A stretch of 13,159 bases of DNA from JBHENN01 sp046262015 (GCA_046262015.1 JBHENN010000086.1:1-13159), one strand, 5' to 3'; counted from the first letter of the stretch, positions 6,702-13,159 are shown. Translations and numbers: made by a program. Notes: generated by a model not told the origin, from the sequence alone.

Positions 6702-7008
6702 GGCTTCCCTTCTGTGAGCGTATACGAACATACGTTCGCACATGGGTGCGACGCGCAGCGGATTTCGGGGAAGCCGCCCAACCGGGGCTGTGCTGCTCGG
6801 CCACGCACGTTACGCCCGTGCACCTGTGGAAGGGAAGTGGGAGGGGGAACCTGGGGAAAAGCCCCAGCACCCCAGCGAGCCCCCAGGGTAGCCCGCTCAT
6901 ATCCTGTGGACGGCGGCAAGGACGCGAAGAAAACGACCGGACTTCGGGGCGGCGAGGGGTGGTGAGGTAGCCCGGCCGGGCGCGGGCCGGCCGAACATCG
7001 AAGACGCG
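6702..7008. other. Noncoding gap between rplI and dnaB
   Basis: No convincing gene is seen in these 307 bases; in M. tuberculosis this position holds the small gene Rv0057. Besides the LexA box, the gap holds a GC hairpin CCGGCC (6972-6977)/GGCCGG (6985-6990) just after the rplI stop, without a T-run. It also holds a hairpin CTGGGG-AAAAG-CCCCAG (6851-6867), and CCCCAG three times (6862-6867, 6870-6875, 6881-6886). On the minus strand these would allow alternative pairings of the single CCCCAG with three CTGGGG copies. TGTGGA occurs twice (around 6825 and 6905) but does not make a full DnaA box. Confidence 0.6.
6725..6738 (-). promoter_or_regulatory. LexA/SOS box upstream of dnaB
   Basis: The sequence is a 14-base inverted repeat, CGAAC-N4-GTTCG. 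The minus-strand version CGAACGTATGTTCG matches the Gram-positive/actinobacterial LexA operator consensus CGAACRNRYGTTYC at 13 of 14 positions. It ends 23 nt before the GTG start of dnaB and lies just upstream of TATACG (6719-6724), a possible -10 element, where bound LexA would block polymerase. The match is seen directly; LexA control is inference. Confidence 0.6.
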
Positions 7009-7470
7009 CTAGGCGTCCTCTTCCTCGTAGGCGATGACTTCGACGTTGACGAGGGCGTTCACGTCGCGGTGCAGGGCGACCTCGACGGGGTGGGTGCCCA
7101 CGGTCCGGATCGCGTCCTCCAGCCGGATCACGTGGCGGTCGATCTCTTCGCCGATCTGCTCCTTGATCGCGCGGGCGATGTCGGACCTCGTGACGGACCC
7201 GAACAGGCGGCCCTCTTCCCCGGCGCGCGCCGAGATGTAGACCGGCGTGGCGCCGAGCCTGGCTACCTTGGCGGCCGCAGCCTCCTTCGCGCGCTCCTCG
7301 CGCTCGGCGCGCGCCCGCTGCATCATGTCCGCCTGGCGCAGCGCGCCCCTCGTGGCCGCGAGGGCCAGCCCCTTGGGCAACAGGTAGTTGCGCGCGTAGC
7401 CGTCGGCCACCGACACGACGTCTCCCTTCTGACCGAGCGCCTCGACGTCGTCGGCGAGGATCACCTTCAC
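7009..7470 (-). CDS. rplI: Ribosomal protein bL9
   Basis: Large-subunit protein of 153 aa that binds 23S rRNA near the L1 stalk and helps keep the reading frame. The N-terminal signature runs from Gly16 to Ala36 (GDVVSVADGYARNYLLPKG). A long charged helix spans about 41-75, and the C-terminal domain shows GRLFGSVTRSDIARAI (88-102) and ends in a valine-rich strand and an acidic tail. The start is GTG at 7470 with GGAG about 8 nt upstream. Its GTGA overlaps the rpsR stop, so translation is probably coupled. It is the last gene of the rpsF-ssb-rpsR-rplI cluster. Length and order are as usual for the phylum. Confidence 0.98.
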   Translation of the reverse strand: MKVILADDVEALGQKGDVVSVADGYARNYLLPKGLALAATRGALRQADMMQRARAEREERAKEAAAAKVARLGATPVYISARAGEEGRLFGSVTRSDIARAIKEQIGEEIDRHVIRLEDAIRTVGTHPVEVALHRDVNALVNVEVIAYEEEDA

Positions 7471-7784
7471 CGATCGCTCCGATCGCGGCGGGGCGGCCGC
7501 TCGCTCCCGTGACCCACCGAGACGTACGGGAGAAGCGCCATCTCCCGCGCGTTCTTGACCGCGGTCGCTACGAGGCGCTGATGCTGTGTGCAGTTGCCCG
7601 TCACCCGGCGCGCGCGGATCTTGCCGCGGTCGCTCATGAACTTGCGCAACATCGACACGTCCTTGTAGTCGATGTACGCGGTCTTGTCGGCGCAGAACTG
7701 GCAGAACTTCTTCTTGCCGCGCCGGATCGCGCCGGGCTTGGTGCGTTCGCGCCGTTCCGAGCCTCTGCGGCCGTCCTTGGGCAT
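7467..7784 (-). CDS. rpsR: Ribosomal protein bS18, zinc-binding (C+) form
   Basis: Small-subunit protein of 105 aa that pairs with S6 on the platform of the 30S subunit. After a basic N-terminal tail (1-27), the core carries KFCQFC (Cys28, Cys31), IDYKD (38-42), GKIRARRVTGNCTQHQR (54-70, with Cys65 and His68) and AREMALLPY (79-87). The CxxC plus GNCxQH pattern is that of the C+ S18 paralogs of mycobacteria, which hold zinc; I see no C- copy in this window. An 18-residue hydrophilic tail after LLPY is longer than usual. The ATG start is only 4 nt after the ssb stop, and the TGA stop overlaps the rplI GTG. Confidence 0.98.
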   Translation of the reverse strand: MPKDGRRGSERRERTKPGAIRRGKKKFCQFCADKTAYIDYKDVSMLRKFMSDRGKIRARRVTGNCTQHQRLVATAVKNAREMALLPYVSVGHGSERPPRRDRSDR

Positions 7785-7788
7785 GACG

Positions 7789-8292
7789 CTAGAACCCCGC
7801 GTCCTCGACGGACCCCGGAGCGCCTACCGGCGCCGGATCGCCGGAGCCGGACGCGGGCTGCGGCGAGGCGCCGCCGGATGCCCAGTCGCCGCCCTGGGTG
7901 CCTGCGCCCTGATTGCCTCCCTGGGCACCCGTCCGCTGCGACTTGGTCACCTGGGCGGTAGCCCACCGCAGCGAAGGACCGACCTCGTCCACCTGGATCT
8001 CGAACGCGCTGCGCTTGTTCCCGTCGTTGTCCTCCCACGAGCGCTGCTGCAGGCGGCCGGTGAGCACGACCCGGGTGCCCTTGGTGAGGGACTCGGCTAC
8101 GTTCTCGGCCATGGCGCCCCAGACGTTGCACTTGAAGACCCCGTCGAGCTTGTCCTGCCACTGGCCCTCCTGGTCCTTCCACCGGCGGTTGACCGCCACG
8201 GTGAAGTTGGCGACCGCTTGGCCGCGGGGGGTGAACCGCAGCTCGGCATCGTCGGTGACGTTGCCGACGAGGGTGATCGTGTTGTCTGCCAT
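7789..8292 (-). CDS. ssb: Single-stranded DNA-binding protein
   Basis: Protein of 167 aa that coats single-stranded DNA at forks and in repair and recruits partner enzymes. The OB fold spans about 1-112 (MADNTITLVGNVTDDAELRF, VNRRW at 35-39, FKCNVWG at 53-59, TRVVLTGRLQQRSWED at 73-88). It is followed by a Gly/Gln/Ser-rich flexible linker (about 120-160) and the tip VEDAGF, which keeps the terminal Phe and acidic residues used for partner binding. The start is ATG at 8292 with AAGGAG five bases upstream. It lies 24 nt after rpsF and 4 nt before rpsR, in the conserved order. Confidence 0.98.
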   Translation of the reverse strand: MADNTITLVGNVTDDAELRFTPRGQAVANFTVAVNRRWKDQEGQWQDKLDGVFKCNVWGAMAENVAESLTKGTRVVLTGRLQQRSWEDNDGNKRSAFEIQVDEVGPSLRWATAQVTKSQRTGAQGGNQGAGTQGGDWASGGASPQPASGSGDPAPVGAPGSVEDAGF

Positions 8293-8316
8293 ATCTGCTC
8301 CTTGCTCGGTGTCCGG

Positions 8317-8601
8317 CTACTCGGGCCGGACGATCTTGCCGCGGATGAACTCGTCGGAGACCTGGAGGGTGCGCTTCAAGCGGTCGACCGCCTCTTCCGG
8401 CGCGCGGAAGTCGGTGATGAAGTAATAGCCCTGGGTCTGGTGGTCGATCTCGTAGGCAAAGCGCCGCACGCCCCAGCGATCCACTCCCTGGACCTCACCG
8501 CCGTGCTCTCCGACGGCGGACACGAAGCGATCGACGGCTTTCTGGATGTCGCCCTCTTCGAGGCGAGCATCGACTATGACCAATGCCTCGTACCTGCGCA
8601 T
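8317..8601 (-). CDS. rpsF: Ribosomal protein bS6
   Basis: Small-subunit protein of 94 aa, partner of S18. It starts MRRYEALVIVDARL, the usual S6 opening strand, and contains VDRWGVRRFAYEI (about 47-59), GYYFITDF and the C-terminal VSDEFIRGKIVRPE. The start is ATG at 8601, with GGAGGAGG about 4 nt upstream, and gives the normal S6 length. The same frame is open to another ATG at 8706, which also has an excellent Shine-Dalgarno sequence (GGGAGGTG, 4 nt before it) and would add a 35-residue Ala/Pro/Arg-rich extension. I take 8601 as the main start because homologs begin there. Confidence 0.96.
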   Translation of the reverse strand: MRRYEALVIVDARLEEGDIQKAVDRFVSAVGEHGGEVQGVDRWGVRRFAYEIDHQTQGYYFITDFRAPEEAVDRLKRTLQVSDEFIRGKIVRPE

Positions 8602-8728
8602 GCTCCTCCTCCGGTCTCGAGCCTGTGAGCTCCGAGGCCCTCCCGCGCGCACGCGCTCGGGTGGGGCAGGGGATGCCGCAGCGACTTCCGCTGCGATATG
8701 GGGCATGTTACACCTCCCTTCCGGCCCC
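8602..8728 (-). promoter_or_regulatory. Structured leader upstream of rpsF
   Basis: Three stem-loops can be drawn in the message. First is CGCAGCG/CGCTGCG around five bases (8677-8695). Second is a 31-nt, 11-bp interrupted hairpin (8637-8667; arms GCCC-CCCG-GCG, loop CGUG, small CA/A and A/G internal loops). Third is a 7-bp stem with one bulged base (8616-8636) just before the Shine-Dalgarno sequence. TAACAT (8705-8710) could be a -10 element. Many bacteria control rpsF through an S6:S18-binding leader; I cannot show that this leader fits that motif. Confidence 0.45.
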
Positions 8729-9946
8729 CTAGCTGGGAGCGGGGACGCTCTCTCCGACGCGCTCCACGATAGGAGGGGGGTGCGACGGAAGCGGAGCCGA
8801 TAGCAGGTCGGCCTCCGGGGGAGCCGGACGCGCGCGGAGGAAGATGGCGAACACCGCGCCGAGCAGGGCCGCCCGTCCCCACAGCGCGACGAGCATCACC
8901 TGCTTCGCGAGCGTGTCGTCCACTCCCAGGGCGTAGGTGTCGTAGAACCACCGGAAGATGCCGGCGTAGAAGAGCATGTCGGCCACCGAGTACGCAGCCC
9001 ACAAGAGCACCCCCACCCGCAGCAACGCGAAGAACGGCATGATCCAGAGCGCGTACTGGGGGGAGTGCACCTTGTTCCACAAGAGGAACGCGGCCAGCAT
9101 CGCCCCCGACACCTGGAGGAACGGGTAGCCGCCCTCGCGGCGCGCCCGCCACCAGCCCACCCCGAGGGCCAGAGCGAAGGAACCGGCGGTCAGCGCGGCG
9201 GTGAGGAGGTTCAGGCCACCGATCGAGAGGTGGGGCGCCGCCCAGTGCCAGATGCTGTTGAAATCCGCGGGTCGGCTCTCGTGGAACCGGTAGGTGGCGA
9301 CCCAGCCCTCGAAGTTGCGCACGACGAACGACAGGTTGAGGGCGGCGAACGTCGCGGCCCCGACCCCCACGCTGGCGACCGCGCCCCTGCGGTCGCGGGC
9401 GCGCCAGCGCTCCAAGGCGAGCGGGGCGAGGAAGAACAGCGGATACATCTTGAGGGCGCCGCCCACCCCGAGCCACGCCGCGGCCCACCCGGGGCTGCCG
9501 CGCGTCCACGAGTAGGCGGCGGCGCAGAACGCCGCGACCACGAGCAGGTCCCAGTTGTGGAACGAATAGAGGATCAAGGCCGGAGCGGCGGCCCACAGCA
9601 GGGCGCGCCGGCCCGCCATCCGGCCGAGGTGGTACGCCGCGAGCAGACCGAACGGCGCCAGCAGAAGGGCCGAGACGGTCAGGTAGCGATTGGCGTCATC
9701 GACCACCAGCCCCGACGCCCACATGAAAACTCCCGTCAGGACCGGGTACTCGATCGCGCCGTTCGCGAGCTCGCCGTCGTGCAGCGAGCCTCCGATGTAC
9801 GGGAAGGTCCCCTGCGCCACGCCCCGCAACCCGTACAGGGGTTGGATGTCGTTGTAGCAGAGGCGTTCGTACTGGCGGAAGTCGACCCACGGCTGTAGGC
9901 ACTGCGCCTTCAGGAGGTAACCGGCCAGGAGGAACAGCGCGCACAC
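8729..9946 (-). CDS. GT87-family polyprenol-phosphate-dependent membrane glycosyltransferase
   Basis: Integral membrane protein of 405 aa with many hydrophobic segments. It is of the GT-C type that transfers mannose or arabinose from a lipid-linked donor outside the membrane. Visible signs are the Asp in PWVDFRQYERLCYNDIQP in the first outer loop, then EYPVLTG, YHLGRM, RGSPGWAAAWLGVGGALKMY with the family-typical LKMYP turn, and HSPQYALWIMP near the C-terminal helices. The position directly after a class A penicillin-binding protein and before rpsF is that of M. tuberculosis Rv0051. The sugar and acceptor are unknown. The GTG start at 9946 has no Shine-Dalgarno sequence and cuts the first membrane helix short. 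The frame is open upstream through the ponA stop without any ATG, GTG or TTG, so the true N-terminus is uncertain. Confidence 0.85.
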   Translation of the reverse strand: MCALFLLAGYLLKAQCLQPWVDFRQYERLCYNDIQPLYGLRGVAQGTFPYIGGSLHDGELANGAIEYPVLTGVFMWASGLVVDDANRYLTVSALLLAPFGLLAAYHLGRMAGRRALLWAAAPALILYSFHNWDLLVVAAFCAAAYSWTRGSPGWAAAWLGVGGALKMYPLFFLAPLALERWRARDRRGAVASVGVGAATFAALNLSFVVRNFEGWVATYRFHESRPADFNSIWHWAAPHLSIGGLNLLTAALTAGSFALALGVGWWRARREGGYPFLQVSGAMLAAFLLWNKVHSPQYALWIMPFFALLRVGVLLWAAYSVADMLFYAGIFRWFYDTYALGVDDTLAKQVMLVALWGRAALLGAVFAIFLRARPAPPEADLLSAPLPSHPPPIVERVGESVPAPS

Positions 9947-10002
9947 CCCGAGGATCGCCGCGGTCTCCCGCCACGGCTCCCGGTCCCCTGCAGCCGCGAT
10001 GG

Positions 10003-12360
10003 CTAGGGCCCGCCGTTCTTGCCCTTGCCCCCTCGGGCTTCGTCGCCGCGCGGACTCGAGGACGGCACCACGCTGGGGGTTGGGCTCGGCGGAGGCGATG
10101 GGTCGGGTGACGGAGGAGGTTCGGACGGAGTCTCCGACGGGCTGGCCGACGGTTCCTCGGTCGGCGACTCGGTCGGCGACTCGGTCGGCTCACCGGTGTA
10201 CACCGGCTCGGGGTCGGGGTCACGGTTGATCACCTCGTCGGGAAGGTCCTCGGGCGTCGGGAACGGGACGACCTCCATCCCCTCGGTGGCAAGGACCATG
10301 AAGTCGTGCCAGATGCGCGCCGGGAACGACCCCCCGGTGACCGCGATCGGGTAGCCGAGATCGCCGGCCACCGGACGACAGATCTCGGGATCCTCGCAGA
10401 ACTCCATGCGCGGGATGAAATCGTCGGCGGCCGCCTCGTCGAGCTCTTTGTCGCTGCACTCGGCATCGCAGGTGATCGAGCCGAAGTCGATCGGATAGCC
10501 CATCCACACCACTGTGGCGAGCTGGGGCGTGTAGCCCGCGAACCACGCGTCGGTGTGGTCCTGCGTGGTGCCCGTCTTGCCGGCGGCCTCACGCCCCGGC
10601 AGCGCAGCCGCGGTCGCGGTCCCACCCGAGACCACGCCGGTCAGCGTCTGGTTCAGGACGTCGACCTCGTTCAGCTCGGCGACCTGATCCGGCTGGACCC
10701 TTTTGCGCTCGTCGCATCGCTGCCCCTTCTGGTCCCCGTACTCGATGAGGCAGTCCTCTTCTGCATCGAGGATGAACCGGATGGGAGCGGCCTCGGGCAA
10801 GGCTCCCCGTCCGGCGAAGCCGGCGTAAGCGCGCGCCTGCTCGAGGGGGGTCGCATCCAGGATGCCCAGCGCGAGCGAGCAGTAGGGGACGATGCGGTCC
10901 TCGCCCGGCTGCGGCCGGAAGCCGAACTCGCCGAGGGTATCGGCCACCTTCTCGGGTCCGACCTCGGCGACCAGCTGCGCGTACACCGTGTTCACCGAGT
11001 TCGTCGTCGCGGTGACCAGGTCGATCGTGCCGTACTGGCTGTTCGCGAAGTTCTCCACCTCCCACTCCGCGACCGCTCCGGAGGTCGGGTCGGACCCGGC
11101 GCACTCGGGGTCGTCGATGCGGGCCGGGCTAGACCCGGAGAAGCGGGACTGGGGCGAGATCCCCTCTTCGATGGCCGAGAGCAGGGTGAACGGCTTGGCG
11201 GACGAGCCGGTCGAACGGCCGGGTGGATCGGACGCGTAGTTGAAGCCGCGCGCCTTCTTCACGTTCGTGAAATCGCGCCCCCCGACGAACGCTCGCACCT
11301 CCCCGCGAGGCGTCATCGAGACCAGCGCCGCTTGCGGCTCCGTTTTCTGCACCAACTTCGTGGAGATGGCGGCCTCTGCTTCCTGCTGCATCTCCAGGTC
11401 CAGGGTCGTATAGATCTTGAACCCCGAGGTGAACAGCCGGCCCCCGAATTCGGGCTCCAGGTAGTCCTTACGGAGCCATTCGAGGAAGTACGCAGCCTTC
11501 TGGGGCTTCACGTCCTCCTTGGCCTCATCCGACAACCTGACCCGCCCGCGCGCCGCGCGCGTCGCCTCGTCGGTCGAGACGTAGCCCTCCTCGGCCATGA
11601 GGGCAAGGACCCGGTCGCGCCGGTCCCTCGCACCGCGCGGGTTCTCGTCCGGCTGATACGTCTCCGGCGACGGGATGATCGACGCGAGGTAGGCAGCCTC
11701 GCCCAGCGTGAGCTCGGTCGCGTGCTTGTGGCCGAAATAGGTGCGCGCCGCGGCCTCGACACCGTAGGCGCCCCGGCCCAGATAGATCGTGTTGAGGTAG
11801 AAGCCGAGGATCTCGTCCTTGGAGTACTTGCGCTCGAGCTTGATCGCAAGGATCGCTTCCTTCGCCTTGCGGGTGACGGTTCGCTCGGACGACTTGAGGA
11901 CCGCGTTCTTGATGTATTGCTGGGTGATCGTCGACCCACCCTGCTGCACCTCGCCACCGGTGAGATTGGCCCACGCGGCCCGGGCGATCCCCCGGATCGA
12001 GACCCCGTTGTGCTCGTAGAAGGACCGGTCTTCGGACGCAACCACGGCGTCGCCCACGTAGTCCGGAAGGTCGTCGGTGTCGATGAGGAACCTCTTCACC
12101 TCGTCCGAGTACGTCCCGATGAGCCGGCCGTGGACGTCGTAGACCTCGGCCGACGAGGTCAGCTCGATGTCCGCGGGGAGGGGGATCCGAGCGAAGGCGT
12201 AGGTCATCAGCAAGAGCGATCCACCGATCAGCAGGGCTCCCAGCGGAAGCAGCCACCCGTAGCGGATCAGGAAGCGTTGCCACCGGGTGCGTCCCCGGCG
12301 GGGGCGCGCCCGGGAGGTGGCGCGCGCCCGCGGCCTGCGGCGCGCCGAGCGAGAAGCCAT
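10003..12360 (-). CDS. ponA: Class A penicillin-binding protein (bifunctional glycosyltransferase/transpeptidase)
   Basis: Membrane-anchored peptidoglycan synthase of 785 aa. An Arg-rich cytoplasmic tail (1-28) leads to one membrane helix (about 34-57). The GT51 domain (about 75-270) has catalytic Glu110 in SEDRSFYEH, GGSTITQQ (141-148), Glu168 in RKAKE, and FYLNTIYLGRGAYG. The transpeptidase domain carries SSAK with nucleophile Ser386, SVN (455-457) and KTGT (595-598), so both activities look intact. Eight cysteines lie outside the membrane (420, 494, 537, 549, 631, 635, 655, 661). The tail from 714 is disordered and rich in Pro, Ser, Thr and Glu. The ATG at 12360 has TAGACT six bases upstream and no usable Shine-Dalgarno spacing. 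Order matches M. tuberculosis ponA1. Confidence 0.97.
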   Translation of the reverse strand: MASRSARRRPRARATSRARPRRGRTRWQRFLIRYGWLLPLGALLIGGSLLLMTYAFARIPLPADIELTSSAEVYDVHGRLIGTYSDEVKRFLIDTDDLPDYVGDAVVASEDRSFYEHNGVSIRGIARAAWANLTGGEVQQGGSTITQQYIKNAVLKSSERTVTRKAKEAILAIKLERKYSKDEILGFYLNTIYLGRGAYGVEAAARTYFGHKHATELTLGEAAYLASIIPSPETYQPDENPRGARDRRDRVLALMAEEGYVSTDEATRAARGRVRLSDEAKEDVKPQKAAYFLEWLRKDYLEPEFGGRLFTSGFKIYTTLDLEMQQEAEAAISTKLVQKTEPQAALVSMTPRGEVRAFVGGRDFTNVKKARGFNYASDPPGRSTGSSAKPFTLLSAIEEGISPQSRFSGSSPARIDDPECAGSDPTSGAVAEWEVENFANSQYGTIDLVTATTNSVNTVYAQLVAEVGPEKVADTLGEFGFRPQPGEDRIVPYCSLALGILDATPLEQARAYAGFAGRGALPEAAPIRFILDAEEDCLIEYGDQKGQRCDERKRVQPDQVAELNEVDVLNQTLTGVVSGGTATAAALPGREAAGKTGTTQDHTDAWFAGYTPQLATVVWMGYPIDFGSITCDAECSDKELDEAAADDFIPRMEFCEDPEICRPVAGDLGYPIAVTGGSFPARIWHDFMVLATEGMEVVPFPTPEDLPDEVINRDPDPEPVYTGEPTESPTESPTEEPSASPSETPSEPPPSPDPSPPPSPTPSVVPSSSPRGDEARGGKGKNGGP
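10156..10189. repeat. 12-bp tandem repeat in the ponA tail
   Basis: The unit CTCGGTCGGCGA is present 2.8 times in perfect tandem. On the coding strand it gives an SPTE-type repeat inside the disordered extracytoplasmic tail of the penicillin-binding protein. Because 12 is a multiple of three, slippage would change tail length without breaking the frame. Confidence 0.9.
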
Positions 12361-12366
12361 AGCTCC

Positions 12367-12372
12367 AGTCTA
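12367..12372 (-). promoter_or_regulatory. Candidate -10 element for leaderless ponA transcript
   Basis: TAGACT on the minus strand ends exactly 6 nt before the ponA ATG. That is the spacing seen in actinobacterial leaderless messages, where transcription begins at the start codon. GGAG in the six-base gap is too near the ATG to serve as a Shine-Dalgarno sequence. No -35 match is visible. Confidence 0.45.
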
Positions 12373-12420
12373 GGTGGCGCCCGCCGCGCCTCGGCCCGGG
12401 GGCTGCACGGATCTCGATCG

Positions 12421-13159
12421 CTACGTCGGCTCGAACCCCACGCCGAACCCCGCCGCGAGGAGCCACGCGACGATCCCCGCCGCGGCCGCGGCGGCGAGCA
12501 CCGTGGCGGCGGCGAGCAGTCGCCCGCGCCGAGGTACCCACGGAGCGGCCTCGGCATCCCCATCCGGGGGCGCCGCCGCGGCCGACGCCTCCACCGGCCT
12601 GTCGGCGTCTCGCGCCGCGCGCGCGGCCGCGATCGCACCGACGACCAGGGCGGCCACCCCCAGGCGCACGACGGGCCCGGCGGCGCCGAGCGAGGACGTC
12701 CCGAGACCCAGAGCCGTGCCTCCCTTGAGGCCCACGAGGGCGGACACAACCAGCACCGCGACCGGCTGCCACACCGGGTCCGAACCGGACGGGTCGGGCG
12801 CGGACGCGAGGCGAAGTGCGACCGCGACACCGCCGATCAGGGCGAGCGGTAGGAGCACCGCGGCCGCGGCCCACGGCGCGGCGTCGAGCGCAGAGGCCGG
12901 GCCCGTGGCTCCGGCGAAGGCGGCCGCCGAGGCCGCCGCGAGGACCGGGAAAGCCGCCAGGGGCGGTACGGGAGCAAGTCCCACCGCGGTCTCGAGGCGA
13001 CGGCCCGGCGCGCCGGACAGCGCGACCGCGGTCCCTGCGAGCACCGCGGCGACGCCGGCCAGGGCCGCCACGGCTCCTGCCAACCACGCCGCCCCCAGAA
13101 GCAGCGCGCTGTGAACGGCTCCCGCCAGCGCGGGCGACGGACGCGCGGCTCGTGCTCCC
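12421..13159 (-). CDS. Ala-rich polytopic membrane protein, 5' end beyond the window
   Basis: The frame is open to the right edge, giving at least 246 codons ending at TAG (12421-12423). Very hydrophobic and Ala-rich, it has about six to seven membrane segments, a cytoplasmic stretch (DADRPVEASAAAAPPDG) before the last helix, and ends AGFGVGFEPT. A TTG at 13081-13083 could start a shorter protein, but PALAGAVHSALLLGAAW continues smoothly upstream, so I read the gene as truncated by the window. That segment and APVPPLAAFP further on loosely recall the HSA...GAG and GIPPLAGF turns of proton-conducting NuoL/NuoN-like subunits, without the key Lys and Glu residues being assignable. It lies 60 nt upstream of ponA on the same strand. 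Function is not recognised. Confidence 0.6.
   Translation of the reverse strand, partial: GARAARPSPALAGAVHSALLLGAAWLAGAVAALAGVAAVLAGTAVALSGAPGRRLETAVGLAPVPPLAAFPVLAAASAAAFAGATGPASALDAAPWAAAAVLLPLALIGGVAVALRLASAPDPSGSDPVWQPVAVLVVSALVGLKGGTALGLGTSSLGAAGPVVRLGVAALVVGAIAAARAARDADRPVEASAAAAPPDGDAEAAPWVPRRGRLLAAATVLAAAAAAGIVAWLLAAGFGVGFEPT

Noticed and set aside
6702..6743. Fourteen-residue N-terminal extension of DnaB from ATG 6743
   Set aside because: There is no ribosome binding site before it, its codons overlap the LexA box, and the GTG at 6701 has a good Shine-Dalgarno sequence.
6820..6912. Two TGTGGA sequences as DnaA boxes or an origin
   Set aside because: Neither extends to a full nine-base DnaA box, there is no AT-rich stretch, and dnaA/dnaN are not adjacent.
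10306..12852. An 848-codon open frame on the plus strand, opposite ponA
   Set aside because: It mirrors ponA codons in a GC-rich genome, is Arg/Gly/Asp-rich with no domain signs, and the minus-strand gene has all its family motifs.

Overview
The window is GC-rich, densely coding DNA from a bacterium of the phylum Actinomycetota, probably a deep-branching or uncultivated lineage. Four things point there. The order of cell-wall glycosyltransferase/transpeptidase, GT87 membrane protein, rpsF, ssb, rpsR, rplI and dnaB matches the mycobacterial ponA1 to dnaB block. The dCTP deaminase is of the HSTAG (Mycobacterium-like) type. S18 is the zinc-binding C+ form. The sensor-like membrane proteins belong to a family common in deep actinobacterial lineages. 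Every protein gene reads on the minus strand; only the tRNA gene is on the plus strand.

Layout from right to left, following minus-strand transcription. The 5'-truncated end of a very Ala-rich membrane protein (12421-13159) is followed by a class A penicillin-binding protein (10003-12360), a GT87-type membrane glycosyltransferase (8729-9946), and the replication/ribosome cluster rpsF-ssb-rpsR-rplI (8601 down to 7009). A noncoding gap of about 300 bases then leads to the replicative helicase gene dnaB (5334-6701). It carries a near-consensus LexA (SOS) box just upstream of its likely GTG start. Next is a VapBC-type toxin-antitoxin pair (4565-5235), convergent with a tRNA-Gly(CCC) gene (4458-4528).

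Left of the tRNA, a compact minus-strand run holds three tandem paralogous membrane proteins. They look like the sensor half of ComP-like histidine kinases without any kinase domain. The run ends with dcd, which supplies dUMP/dUTP for thymidylate synthesis. Spacings of -4, 26 and 33 nt suggest one four-gene transcript. The 3' ends of the three paralogs are nearly identical at the DNA level, while their 5' halves are strongly diverged.

The genes fall into three working groups: septal or side-wall peptidoglycan and envelope glycan synthesis (ponA, GT87), replication fork and ribosome supply (ssb, dnaB, S6, S18, L9), and a possible membrane-sensing operon coupled to pyrimidine deoxynucleotide supply. 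The points that most deserve checking are the SOS box at dnaB, the kinase-less sensor array with its homogenised 3' ends, and the structured rpsF leader with two good in-frame start sites. I saw no CRISPR array, insertion sequence, phage gene or rRNA.
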